Shown: piece by piece, positions 42,010 through 50,672 of the stretch
Position numbering within the stretch: position 1 is the first letter of the stretch
Layout of the letters: the number at the start of each line of letters is the position of its first letter
DNA from: Clostridia bacterium
GTDB lineage: Bacteria; Bacillota; Clostridia; TANB77; CAG-508
Length of the DNA stretch: 64,000 nt
Assembly: GCA_017936925.1 (NCBI GenBank)
Contig: JAGBEP010000022.1
Span: 1-64,000 of the forward strand
Direction of reading: 5' to 3'
Position numbers and translations under genes: made by a program
Notes under the pieces: generated by a model
What the model was told of the DNA's origin: nothing
Databases searched by the model: none
What the model saw: the letters and a program-made list of their open reading frames with translations, nothing else

Positions 42010-42040
42010 AAATACTTCAATATAATTGGAGTATTTTTAT
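42008..42040 (+). terminator. Rho-independent terminator of mntP
   Basis: AAAAATACTTCAA pairs with TTGGAGTATTTTT through one wobble, followed by T-rich sequence. Confidence 0.8.
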
Positions 42041-42057
42041 TTTAAAAGTATTTATTA

Positions 42058-42087
42058 TTGACAAGATACCCTAAGGGGGTGTACAAT
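42058..42087 (+). promoter_or_regulatory. csoR-copA promoter
   Basis: TTGACA (42058-42063), 18-bp spacer, TACAAT (42082-42087). The spacer contains the CsoR-type operator at 42067-42081. Confidence 0.85.
42067..42081. promoter_or_regulatory. CsoR operator
   Basis: TACCCTAAGGGGGTG: a C-tract/G-tract pseudo-palindrome of the kind bound by copper-sensing CsoR (compare the TACCC-N-GGGGGTA sites of Bacillus copZA). It fills the spacer between -35 and -10, so the apo-repressor would block RNA polymerase. Confidence 0.8.
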
Positions 42088-42109
42088 TCATGAATGAGGT
42101 GATAAGAAA

Positions 42110-42424
42110 ATGGAATGTAATAAATGCGAAAAATGCTGCGAAAAAAAAGGCAGAAGCACACATAGAACAGAAGAAGAAAAAAAAGAACTAACCAAAAGAT
42201 TAAACATTATAGAAGGTCAAGTAAGAGGAATTAATCAAATGATTGATGATGATAGATACTGCGACGATGTACTAATACAAATTGCAGCAGTAAATAAAGC
42301 TTTAAAAAGTTTAGGAAATAATATTTTAGAGAGCCATCTAAAATCATGTGTCGCTTATGATGTACAAATGGGAAATTTAGATATATTAGAAGATGTAATG
42401 CAATTAATAAAAAAATTGCAATAA
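42110..42424 (+). CDS. csoR: copper-sensing transcriptional repressor CsoR
   Basis: 104 aa, all-alpha CsoR/RcnR-family repressor. The Cu(I) ligands are present with exact family spacing: Cys51 (RYCDDVL), His76 and Cys80 (SHLKSC), i.e. C-x24-H-x3-C. RLNIIEGQVRGINQMI is the signature DNA-binding helix. The N-terminus adds four cysteines (MECNKCEKCCEKK) not found in the minimal family and possibly an extra metal site. It represses its own operon through the operator at 42067-42081, and copper binding releases it. copA follows after 26 bp. Confidence 0.95.
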   Translation: MECNKCEKCCEKKGRSTHRTEEEKKELTKRLNIIEGQVRGINQMIDDDRYCDDVLIQIAAVNKALKSLGNNILESHLKSCVAYDVQMGNLDILEDVMQLIKKLQ

Positions 42425-42450
42425 TCTATATAGAAAGGAACATATAAAAC

Positions 42451-44976
42451 ATGAAAAAAATTAAATTTGACATTCAAGGAATGACCTGCAGTAGCTGCTC
42501 TTCACATATAGAAAAAGCAGTCAACAAATTAAGCGGAATTCAAAATGCAAATGTTAATTTACTATCAAATAATATGATTGTAGAGTATGATGAAAATATT
42601 TTAGATGATACTAAAATTATACAAGCAGTAGAAAACGCTGGTTACAGAGCAAATATAGCTGAAAAAAGAAAAAAGTACGATAAACCAGAGAAAACAAAAA
42701 ATTCAAACAATGAAGATATAAAATCTATGAAAAAAAGATTAATCATATCTATATGCCTATTAGTACCATTAATGTATATAGCAATGCACCACATGTTATA
42801 CGAATGGTTTGGATTACCAGTTCCACAAATTGTAAAAGATTTATTTCATGGGCAAGAAAATAGTATTAGTTTCGGATTTACACAATTTTTATTATTACTC
42901 CCAATTATATATGTAAATAGAAACTATTTTATAGTTGGATTTAAAAGATTATTTAAAGGTGCACCTAACATGGATTCTTTAATTGCAATAGGTTCATTAG
43001 CAGCAACAGTATATGGGATTTTTGCAATTTACATGATAGGCTATGGCTTAGGTCATAATAAAATTGAAATAGTAGAAAGATACTCTATGGATATTTACTT
43101 TGAATCAGCTGGAACAATATTAACACTAATTACAGTAGGAAAATATTTAGAAACAAAATCAAAAGGAAAAACAAGTGAAGCAATTAGTAAGTTAATTAAT
43201 TTAGCGCCTAAAACTGCTATTGTTCTAAGAGAAGAAAAAGAAATTGAATTAGATTTAGAAAAAATAGTTATAGGAGACATAATAGTAATTAGACCAGGAG
43301 GAAGTATACCAGTAGACGGAATAATAATAGAAGGAAGCACATCAGTAGACCAATCGAGCATAACAGGAGAAAGTATACCTGTAGAAAAAACAATCGGAGA
43401 TAATGTTATTTCGGGAACAATTAATAAAAATGGATATATAAAGATGAAAGCAACAAAAGTTGGAGATAATACAACACTTTCTCAAATAATCAAATTAGTA
43501 GAAGAAGCAAGTAATTCTAAAGCCCAAATATCAAAAATAGCAGATAAAGTAAGTGGAATATTTGTACCGGCAGTAATAACAATAGCAATTCTTACAGTAA
43601 TTATATGGCTGATGACAGGAAAAAGCTTCGAATTTGCTTGGACTATGGGAATAGCAGTTTTAGTAATATCTTGTCCTTGTGCTTTAGGATTAGCAACACC
43701 AGTAGCAATTATGGTTGGTACAGGAAAAGGAGCTGAAAATGGTATATTGATAAAATCAGCGGAAAGCTTAGAATTACTACATTTAGTAGATACAGTGGTT
43801 TTAGATAAGACTGGAACAATAACTGAAGGAAAACCAAAAGTTACAGATATTATTTCTAATATAGAAGAAAAAGAACTGTTAAAAATAGCAGGAAGCTTAG
43901 AGAAAAATTCGGAACACCCATTAGCAGAAGCAATTATAGAAAAAACAAAAGATAAAAAAATAGAATTAATAGAGTGCAAAGAATTTACAGCTGTTTCCGG
44001 AAGAGGCATAAAAGGAAAAATAGACGGAAAAAATTATTTTGGTGGAAATATTTCATTTATGAAAGAAAATGATATTGATATAAGTCAAGTAGCTAAGAAA
44101 AGCGATGAACTGCTAAACATGGGAAAAACAGTTTTATATTTTGCAAATGAAAGTGTCATAATTGGAATAATTGCAGTAGCAGACACAATAAAAGATACAA
44201 GCTACCAAGCCATTCAAGAACTAAAAGAAAAGAATATAAAAGTTGCAATGATAACAGGAGACAACAAAGTTGTAGCAGAAACAATAGGAAGACAATTAGG
44301 TATTAATCAAGTTATATCTGAAGTATTACCACAAGATAAAGAAAAAGAAGTGGCAAAGTTACAAAAAAACGATAAGAAAGTAGCTTTTGTTGGAGACGGA
44401 ATTAATGACAGTCCAGCATTAGTAAAATCAGATGTTGGAATTGCAATTGGATCAGGAACAGATATAGCAATTGAATCAGCAGATATTGTTTTAATGAAAA
44501 ACAGTCTATTAGATGTAGTTACGGCGATAAGTTTAAGCAAAGCTGTTATAAAAAATATAAAAATGAACTTATTCTGGGCATTTTTCTATAATGCAATAGG
44601 CATACCTGTTGCTTGTGGAATATTTTATCCAAGTTTTGGACTAAAATTAAACCCAATGATTGGTGCAGCTGCTATGAGTTTAAGCTCAGTATGCGTAGTT
44701 ACTAATGCATTAAGATTAAGAAAATTCAAATCAAAATTTAAGGAGGAAAAACATAAAGTGAATGAATTTGTAAAAACAATTAATATAGAAGGAATGCAAT
44801 GTAATCATTGCAAAATGAGTGTAGAAAAAGCACTAAATGAAATTAATGGGATTACAAAAGTAGAAGTAAATCTAGAGAAAAAAACAGCAATAATTAAATC
44901 AAGCATAGAAATAAGTAATGAAGAAATAAAATCTAAAGTTTCAGATGCAGGATTCGAAATTATAAGTATTAAATAA
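42451..44976 (+). CDS. copA: copper-exporting P-type ATPase with N- and C-terminal metal-binding domains
   Basis: 841 aa P1B-type ATPase that exports Cu(I). An N-terminal HMA domain has MTCSSCSSH. Membrane helices follow, with TGES(IPVEKT) in the actuator domain, the transport motif SCPCALGLATPVAI, the phosphorylation site DKTGTITEGKPK, the nucleotide-binding SEHPLA and the GDGINDSPAL hinge. After the last helix a second HMA domain (MQCNHCKMSVEKALNEI, residues ~778-841) is fused. Just before it lie an internal TAAGGAGG (44739-44746) and an in-frame GTG (44758, codon 770), which could start a separate CopZ-like chaperone. Confidence 0.95.
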   Translation: MKKIKFDIQGMTCSSCSSHIEKAVNKLSGIQNANVNLLSNNMIVEYDENILDDTKIIQAVENAGYRANIAEKRKKYDKPEKTKNSNNEDIKSMKKRLIISICLLVPLMYIAMHHMLYEWFGLPVPQIVKDLFHGQENSISFGFTQFLLLLPIIYVNRNYFIVGFKRLFKGAPNMDSLIAIGSLAATVYGIFAIYMIGYGLGHNKIEIVERYSMDIYFESAGTILTLITVGKYLETKSKGKTSEAISKLINLAPKTAIVLREEKEIELDLEKIVIGDIIVIRPGGSIPVDGIIIEGSTSVDQSSITGESIPVEKTIGDNVISGTINKNGYIKMKATKVGDNTTLSQIIKLVEEASNSKAQISKIADKVSGIFVPAVITIAILTVIIWLMTGKSFEFAWTMGIAVLVISCPCALGLATPVAIMVGTGKGAENGILIKSAESLELLHLVDTVVLDKTGTITEGKPKVTDIISNIEEKELLKIAGSLEKNSEHPLAEAIIEKTKDKKIELIECKEFTAVSGRGIKGKIDGKNYFGGNISFMKENDIDISQVAKKSDELLNMGKTVLYFANESVIIGIIAVADTIKDTSYQAIQELKEKNIKVAMITGDNKVVAETIGRQLGINQVISEVLPQDKEKEVAKLQKNDKKVAFVGDGINDSPALVKSDVGIAIGSGTDIAIESADIVLMKNSLLDVVTAISLSKAVIKNIKMNLFWAFFYNAIGIPVACGIFYPSFGLKLNPMIGAAAMSLSSVCVVTNALRLRKFKSKFKEEKHKVNEFVKTINIEGMQCNHCKMSVEKALNEINGITKVEVNLEKKTAIIKSSIEISNEEIKSKVSDAGFEIISIK
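44758..44976 (+). CDS. possible internally initiated CopZ-like copper chaperone
   Basis: An in-frame alternative product inside copA. GTG at 44758 follows a strong Shine-Dalgarno (TAAGGAGG, 11-base spacing, somewhat long) and would give 72 aa: VNEFVKTINIEGMQCNHC and so on, a complete HMA domain with the M-x-C-x-x-C copper site and a CopZ-like size. csoR-copZ-copA sets are common, but no separate copZ is found here. Whether this start is used or is a fossil of a copA-copZ fusion cannot be decided from sequence. Confidence 0.4.
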   Translation: MNEFVKTINIEGMQCNHCKMSVEKALNEINGITKVEVNLEKKTAIIKSSIEISNEEIKSKVSDAGFEIISIK

Positions 44977-45017
44977 AAAAACAAATAAAACAAAGATTAA
45001 AAAAGGAAGTTATTAGT

Positions 45018-45770
45018 ATGTTAAATCAATTTTCAAGAACAGAATTATTAATTGGAAAAGAAAAATTAGAGAAATTACAAAAAGCAAAAGTTGCCATATT
45101 CGGAATAGGAGGAGTAGGTTCTTTTGTGGTAGAAGGACTAGTAAGAGCAGGAGTAGAAAATTTTATATTAGTGGATGATGACAAAGTTTGCTTAACAAAT
45201 TTAAATAGACAAATAATTGCAACAAGGAAAACAGTAGGTAAGTTAAAAGTTGAAGTAGCAAAAGAAAGAATTTTAGAAATAAATCCAAATGCAAATATAG
45301 AAACACACCAAGAATTCTTTATGCCAAATAGCAAAGAAATTCTTGACGAAACAGTAGACTATATAGTAGATGCTGTAGATACTGTAACTGCCAAAATTGA
45401 ATTAGTAGTAAGAGCGAGTAAATTAAATATTCCAATTATATCTTGTATGGGAACAGGAAATAAATTAGATCCAACGAAATTTGAAGTAACTGATATATAT
45501 AAAACAAGCGTATGTCCATTAGCTAAAGTTATGAGAAAAGAATTAAGAAATAGAGGAATAAAAAAATTAAAAGTAGTCTACTCAAAAGAAGAACCTATAA
45601 AGCCAAGTGAAACTGCAAATAATAGTTGTAAAAACAATTGTATATGTCCTCCTGGAACAGCTAGAAATTGTACAGTAAGAAATCAAGTACCAGGTAGTAT
45701 ATCATTTGTTCCATCTGTCGCAGGATTAATTGTTGCAGGCGAAGTTATAAAAGATATAATACAAAAATAA
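45018..45770 (+). CDS. tcdA: tRNA threonylcarbamoyladenosine dehydratase
   Basis: 250 aa E1-like (ThiF/MoeB fold) protein. TcdA cyclises t6A37 of tRNA to ct6A using ATP. The nucleotide-binding VAIFGIGGVGSFVVEGLVRAG, the DDDKVCLTNLNRQI ribose/adenine segment, the catalytic-loop region around VDAVDTVTAKIEL, and the C-terminal PGSISFVPSVAGLIVAGEVI are all standard for the family. CKNNCICPPGTARNC near the end supplies several Cys. It starts with ATG after AAAGGAAGTTATTAGT, about 40 bp after copA, and may be read from the same transcript. Confidence 0.9.
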   Translation: MLNQFSRTELLIGKEKLEKLQKAKVAIFGIGGVGSFVVEGLVRAGVENFILVDDDKVCLTNLNRQIIATRKTVGKLKVEVAKERILEINPNANIETHQEFFMPNSKEILDETVDYIVDAVDTVTAKIELVVRASKLNIPIISCMGTGNKLDPTKFEVTDIYKTSVCPLAKVMRKELRNRGIKKLKVVYSKEEPIKPSETANNSCKNNCICPPGTARNCTVRNQVPGSISFVPSVAGLIVAGEVIKDIIQK

Positions 45771-45843
45771 CAATAATAATTAACAATTTAAAATCAAACA
45801 TTATATATAAAAAATAACTATAGAAAAAGGAGAAGGAATAATT

Positions 45844-46863
45844 ATGAAATATCCACAAAAACTAAAAACGGGTGATTATATTGCGACAACTGCACCATCA
45901 GGAGGAATAACAAAGCAAGTAGACTTACAAAGATTAGACAATGTAAAACATAATTTAGAATCATTAGGATATAACTACAAAGAAACTCAAAACGTAAGAA
46001 CAGAAACAAAAGGAAGAAGCTCAAGCAAAAAAGAAAGAGCAAAACAATTTATGGAAGTTTGGAAAGATGAAAAAGTAGGAGCTATAATATCAGCTAAAGG
46101 AGGAGACTTCTTAAGTGAAATGCTAGACGAAATTGATTGGGAACAACTAAAAAGAATAGAGCCAAAATGGTTTCAAGGATATTCCGACAATACAGGATTA
46201 ACATTTTTGTTGCCAACCATAACAGATATTGCTTGTATATATGGGCCAACTATAAAAGATTATGGAATGAGAAAAATACACAAAAGCCTAATTGACTCTA
46301 TTAAAATAATGCAAGAAAACGAAGTGACTCAAGAGAGCTTTGAAAAATGTGAAACAGGGGAATGGAAAGATAGAGAAGACCCATACGAAGAATATGATCT
46401 ACAATGCAAAACCGAATGGAAAAGCTTAAAAGGAGAGAATAAAATATATTTTAAAGGAAGAGCAATCGGAGGATGTTTTGATGTAATAATAAATATAATT
46501 GGAACTAAATATGATAAAGTAAAAGAATATATAGAAAAATACAAAAAAGATGGAATAGTATGGTTTTTAGAAGTGTTTGAAATGTCAACATCACAAATCT
46601 ATCTTCATTTATGGCAATTAAAAAATGCTGGATATTTTGAAAATTGTAAAGGAATAATATTCGGAAGGCCATTAATGGTACGAGAAGATTATGAGATAAG
46701 CTATGAAGAAACCATAAAAGATGCACTAAAAGATTTAGAAATTCCAGTAATATTTAATGCAGATATAGGACATGTTTCGCCACAAATGCCAATAGTATCA
46801 GGAGGAATTTTAGAAATAAAATATGAAAAAGGAAAAGGTAAAATAAAAAATATATTTAAATAA
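45844..46863 (+). CDS. LD-carboxypeptidase family protein (S66, MccF-like)
   Basis: 339 aa serine peptidase. The family opening KLKTGDYIATTAPSGG, the AIISAKGGDFLSEML segment and the nucleophile motif WFQGYSDNTGLTF (Ser in GYSD) are clear. The C-terminal part carries the Glu and His regions, including GHVSPQMPIVSGG. S66 enzymes either trim tetrapeptides of recycled peptidoglycan or, as MccF, inactivate peptide-nucleotide antibiotics; the overall pattern looks MccF-like. Its start follows AAGGAGAAGGAATAATT. It runs convergently against the foreign gene at 46916-47575. Confidence 0.88.
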   Translation: MKYPQKLKTGDYIATTAPSGGITKQVDLQRLDNVKHNLESLGYNYKETQNVRTETKGRSSSKKERAKQFMEVWKDEKVGAIISAKGGDFLSEMLDEIDWEQLKRIEPKWFQGYSDNTGLTFLLPTITDIACIYGPTIKDYGMRKIHKSLIDSIKIMQENEVTQESFEKCETGEWKDREDPYEEYDLQCKTEWKSLKGENKIYFKGRAIGGCFDVIINIIGTKYDKVKEYIEKYKKDGIVWFLEVFEMSTSQIYLHLWQLKNAGYFENCKGIIFGRPLMVREDYEISYEETIKDALKDLEIPVIFNADIGHVSPQMPIVSGGILEIKYEKGKGKIKNIFK

Positions 46864-46892
46864 AGAACAATAAAATTATGAATATAAATTTT

Positions 46893-46930
46893 TTATAAAA
46901 ATAAAGAGGGCGGGCTTAGCCAACCCTCTT
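46893..46930 (-). terminator. terminator of the foreign gene
   Basis: On the minus strand AAGAGGG...CCCTCTT with an inner GGCTAAGCC, followed by TTTATTTTT. It overlaps the stop codon. Confidence 0.7.
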
Positions 46931-47575
46931 AAAAGGAACAATGTTTGAAGAATCGTTGCGTCTTACATGCTTACGCTTTTTTGGACGCTTTCCAAGAATA
47001 ACTGCTACTTTGTAGCAATTACGATGGAGAACGTAGAAAAATGCAGCTAAGCACATAAACACCGAGGACACAACCAAGTTAAAAATCTTAAACTCGGTTT
47101 CAATAACTTCCACAAAGTGGCGGTACACAAAGCACCAAACCAAAGCGATTACCGCAAAGCAAGATACTCCCAAAAGAAGCATAAGAAAATCGAACTGATT
47201 TTTAGCAGCAAAAGCAACGACAGGGTCGGTACTTCTCGCTAAAGAGTTACGCTTTTCCATATAGCTACCGATTGAAGCATCAAAGCTATCAGCCTGAGCC
47301 TGCATAGCGCGGCGAGCCTCTCCCTGCGAAGTGTATGCCAGCTCTTGGTAATAATCCCTTTGGGATTCGCAGTTCTGGATAGAGTTGTAATAATACAACA
47401 TCCGAAACTGAGTGCCCGCGATTTGCATTCCGACTTTTCCAACAGAAATTGTTCCAGAGACCATCACCACAAGTGTGACGATGATAAGAAGCAGCTTAGT
47501 AGCTACTACCCGAGTGCGGGTATTTTTACGGGTACGATGATTGTTACGATGAGTTCTGCGATTGTTTGTAGTCAT
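46916..47575 (-). CDS. membrane protein of foreign base composition, unknown function
   Basis: 219 aa. A 24-residue N-terminus rich in Arg, Asn and His is followed by a membrane helix (VATKLLLIIVTLVVMVSGTI), an ~85-aa external or cytoplasmic region (SQRDYYQELAYTSQGEARRA...), two further helices (FLMLLLGVSCFAVIALVWCF; VVSSVFMCLAAFFYVLH) and a basic tail (GKRPKKRKHVRR). I do not recognise the family. The gene is far richer in G+C than its neighbours and uses CGN arginine codons freely, whereas the rest of the window uses AGA. GGAGGG lies eight bases before the ATG. It is a stand-alone gene and points to recent acquisition or to assembly contamination. Confidence 0.75.
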   Translation of the reverse strand: MTTNNRRTHRNNHRTRKNTRTRVVATKLLLIIVTLVVMVSGTISVGKVGMQIAGTQFRMLYYYNSIQNCESQRDYYQELAYTSQGEARRAMQAQADSFDASIGSYMEKRNSLARSTDPVVAFAAKNQFDFLMLLLGVSCFAVIALVWCFVYRHFVEVIETEFKIFNLVVSSVFMCLAAFFYVLHRNCYKVAVILGKRPKKRKHVRRNDSSNIVPFKRVG

Positions 47576-47732
47576 GATGAATTCCCTCCATAAAATATAC
47601 TATATTCGTCATAAAATTGACTTAATACAATTATAACATTAATAAAAAAAATAATATTAATGTAAAAGAAATTTAAAATAAAAGTAATAAATGTAAAATA
47701 CAAAAATAATAATATAAACTAACTAAAAATGT

Positions 47733-47761
47733 TTGACAAAAAATATATTTTAATAGATAAT
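47733..47761 (+). promoter_or_regulatory. glgP promoter
   Basis: TTGACA (47733-47738), 17-bp spacer, GATAAT (47756-47761), 62 bp before the ATG. Confidence 0.7.
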
Positions 47762-47823
47762 TATTATATTGAAAAAAAGAGATTACAAAAGAAAGTTGTA
47801 AAGGGAATACAAAGGAGGAAAAA

Positions 47824-50388
47824 ATGTATATTTTCAACAGAATTACAGTAATTCCACAATTACCAAAAGAATTGAAAAAATTATCAGAAATTGCAAATAA
47901 TTTGTGGTGGTCTTGGAATACAGAATTTTTAAAAATATTTAAAATGATTGATCCAGATTTATGGGAAAGAATAGACAAAAATCCAACTAAATTTTTGAAA
48001 TTAGTTGCTCAAGAAAAAATTGAAAAAGCTGCTAAAAACGAAGAAGTTTTAAAAGCATATGAAAATGTTGTTGCAAATTATGAAAATTACATATACAGCA
48101 AAGATACATGGTTTGCCAAAAACTATCCTAACAACAAAAAAGACTTAATAGCATATTTTTCAGCCGAATATGGATTAGATGAAATATTACCAATTTATTC
48201 TGGAGGACTAGGAATTCTTTCAGGAGATCACTTAAAATCTGCAAGCGACTTAGGTATTCCTCTAGTAGCAGTTGGACTATTATATAAGAATGGATATTTT
48301 AATCAAAAAATAAATGGTTATGGACAACAAGAATCAGAATATAACAATTTGGATTTATATAACTTACCAATAAATCCAGTAAAAACTGAAGAAGACAAAG
48401 ATATGATTCTAGAAATACCATTACTAGGAAATACATTACATTTAAAAATATGGAAAATACAGGTAGGTAGAGTAAATCTTTACTTAATGGATTCAGATAT
48501 AGAAGAAAATATTGAGGAATTTAGAAATATAACACTAAAACTTTATGGCGGAGATAAAGAAATGAGAATAAGACAAGAAATTGTCTTAGGAATGGCCGGA
48601 GTACAATTATTAAAAAAATTAGGAATGAATCCTACTGTATATCATATGAATGAAGGACACTCATCATTTTTAACTTTACAATTAATAAAAGATACCATGA
48701 AAGAAAGGCAAGTATCATTCCAAATAGCAAAAGAAATTGTAACATCTCAAACAGCATTTACTACACATACACCAGTTCCAGCTGGAAACGACATATTTGA
48801 CTTAGGACTAATAGATAAATATTTTTCTGGAATGTGGGATGAATTCGGAATAAGCCGTGAAGAATTCATGAAATTAGGAATGAAAGAAACTGTAGAATTA
48901 GAACCTGGATTCAATATGGGAATATTAGCACTAAGAATTGCAGGAAAGAAAAATGGAGTAAGCAAGTTACACGGAGCAGTCTCAAGAGAATTGTTCTCAG
49001 ATGTATGGCCTGATATAGCAGCTAATGAATCACCAATCACACATGTAACAAATGGAATTCATACATGTACATGGCTAGCACCAAATTTGAAAAAATTATA
49101 TAATGAATATTTAATGCCATATTGGCAAGATAATATTCAAGACAAAAACACATGGAAAAAAATAAATTCTATTCCAGACGAAAAACTTTGGGCAGAACAC
49201 CTAAAAAGAAAAGAAAAATTAATAGAATTAGTTAAGAAAAATGTTACTGAAAGATATAAAAGAAGTGGATATAGTTATGATGACATAAATGATGTTGTAA
49301 GTAAATTAAATCCAAATGCATTAACAATAGGATTTGCTAGAAGATTTGCAACATATAAAAGGGCAACATTACTATTTAGAGATATTGAAAGATTAACACA
49401 GATAGTAAATCAAGAAAATAGACCAGTACAATTTATATTTGCAGGAAAAGCGCATCCAGCAGATGTTGAAGGACAAAATTTAATAAAACAAATACATGAA
49501 ATATCATTAATGCCACAATTTAAAGGAAAAATATTCATATTAGAAAACTACAATATAGGAATGTCAAGATATTTAATAAGTGGTGTAGATGTATGGCTAA
49601 ACAATCCTAGAAGACCAATGGAAGCTTCAGGAACATCTGGAGAAAAAGCTTCAGTAAACGGAGTTATAAACTTTAGCGTATTAGATGGCTGGTGGGCAGA
49701 AGGATATGATGCAACTAACGGATGGTCTATAGGAACAGAAACAGATTACGACTCTTATGAAATACAAGATAATAGTGATAGTGACAGCATTTATAGCACA
49801 TTAGAAAACAAAATAATACCAGCATATTACAAGCAAAATGATAAAGGATATTCAAAAGAATGGGTAAAATATATGAAAAACTCTATAATTACTACAGGAG
49901 GAGAATATTCAACATCAAGAATGCTAATAGACTATGTTGAAAAAATATATATGCCACTATGTAACTTGCACAACAAAAATTACAAAGAATTGGACAATGT
50001 AAATAATTTTGTAAAATGGAAAAAAGCAGCAAAAGAGAGATGGCATGAAATAGTAATTACTCAAGACAGCAATATAGACAATGTAAAAATGAATGCAGGA
50101 GATGTAATTGAGGTGAATTGCAAAGTTCAATTACCAAATTTTAAGCCAGAAAATGTATCTGTACAAGTTTACTATGGACAAATACTAGATAACGGAATAG
50201 TTAATAACGTATGCGTAACCGAAATGAAAAAAGTCGAAGAAAACAACGAAGAAAATATATATAACTATACAGCTAAAATAAAACTAACAACTGGCGGAAA
50301 CTTCGGATATACATTCAGAGTTATGCCAAAACATGAAATGTTATTAGATTCAGAAAATATGAATCTAGTAAAATGGATGACAAAATAG
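47824..50388 (+). CDS. glgP: alpha-glucan (glycogen) phosphorylase
   Basis: 854 aa of the bacterial/archaeal alpha-glucan phosphorylase type with the N-terminal DUF3417-like region (ELKKLSEIANNLWWSWN). It releases glucose-1-phosphate from glycogen or maltodextrin. Active-site segments: YFSAEYGLDEILPIYSGGLG, VYHMNEGHSSFL, FTTHTPVPAGND, NGIHTCTWLAP, FARRFATYKRATLL, and the PLP-lysine motif EASGTSGEKASVNGVINFS. The C-terminal ~100 residues are a beta-rich extension found in this subgroup. It starts with ATG after AAGGAGGAAAAA. It is monocistronic with its own promoter and terminator. Confidence 0.95.
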   Translation: MYIFNRITVIPQLPKELKKLSEIANNLWWSWNTEFLKIFKMIDPDLWERIDKNPTKFLKLVAQEKIEKAAKNEEVLKAYENVVANYENYIYSKDTWFAKNYPNNKKDLIAYFSAEYGLDEILPIYSGGLGILSGDHLKSASDLGIPLVAVGLLYKNGYFNQKINGYGQQESEYNNLDLYNLPINPVKTEEDKDMILEIPLLGNTLHLKIWKIQVGRVNLYLMDSDIEENIEEFRNITLKLYGGDKEMRIRQEIVLGMAGVQLLKKLGMNPTVYHMNEGHSSFLTLQLIKDTMKERQVSFQIAKEIVTSQTAFTTHTPVPAGNDIFDLGLIDKYFSGMWDEFGISREEFMKLGMKETVELEPGFNMGILALRIAGKKNGVSKLHGAVSRELFSDVWPDIAANESPITHVTNGIHTCTWLAPNLKKLYNEYLMPYWQDNIQDKNTWKKINSIPDEKLWAEHLKRKEKLIELVKKNVTERYKRSGYSYDDINDVVSKLNPNALTIGFARRFATYKRATLLFRDIERLTQIVNQENRPVQFIFAGKAHPADVEGQNLIKQIHEISLMPQFKGKIFILENYNIGMSRYLISGVDVWLNNPRRPMEASGTSGEKASVNGVINFSVLDGWWAEGYDATNGWSIGTETDYDSYEIQDNSDSDSIYSTLENKIIPAYYKQNDKGYSKEWVKYMKNSIITTGGEYSTSRMLIDYVEKIYMPLCNLHNKNYKELDNVNNFVKWKKAAKERWHEIVITQDSNIDNVKMNAGDVIEVNCKVQLPNFKPENVSVQVYYGQILDNGIVNNVCVTEMKKVEENNEENIYNYTAKIKLTTGGNFGYTFRVMPKHEMLLDSENMNLVKWMTK

Positions 50389-50390
50389 TA

Positions 50391-50430
50391 AAAAACCTAA
50401 GTGAAAATATTTTTTCACTTAGGTTTTTTT
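50391..50430 (+). terminator. Rho-independent terminator of glgP
   Basis: AAACCTAAGTGAAAA/TTTTCACTTAGGTTT stem and a T-run. The following ~170 bp up to the pyk promoter contain no recognisable feature. Confidence 0.9.
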
Positions 50431-50600
50431 GCTTTAACAATTAATTTAACAATTTACTTTTTTTAATAACGTATTAAATTTTTTTAGATGTTTAAGTTTA
50501 TAAAAAAACATATAGTTCAAAAGCTGACTAGTTTTTAATAAATGAATATAAATATAATATAAGTAAATACTAATTAAAAGCAAAAAAGTACTGAAATCAC

Positions 50601-50628
50601 TTGAAAAAAACATTTTTTATGATAAAAT
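50601..50628 (+). promoter_or_regulatory. pyk promoter
   Basis: TTGAAA (50601-50606), 16-bp spacer, TAAAAT (50623-50628), 44 bp before the ATG. Confidence 0.55.
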
Positions 50629-50672
50629 AATTGTCGGTAAATTTTTATTTATAAAAAGGAGATATAAAAACA

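Noticed and set aside
41403..42020. 205-aa minus-strand open frame over mntP
   Set aside because: Mirror image of mntP codons; the + strand protein carries all family motifs and the leader is on the + strand.
47345..47593. Plus-strand open frame opposite the foreign gene, which could have explained the odd composition
   Set aside because: It has no ribosome binding site. The minus-strand frame has a strong one, a terminator and clear membrane helices, so coding on the minus strand is preferred.
46870..47660. Terminal inverted repeats (TATATTC...ATAAAATT type) around the foreign gene, hinting at a small transposon
   Set aside because: The match is short, gapped and within A/T-rich DNA where such matches are expected by chance. 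No transposase or target duplication is visible.
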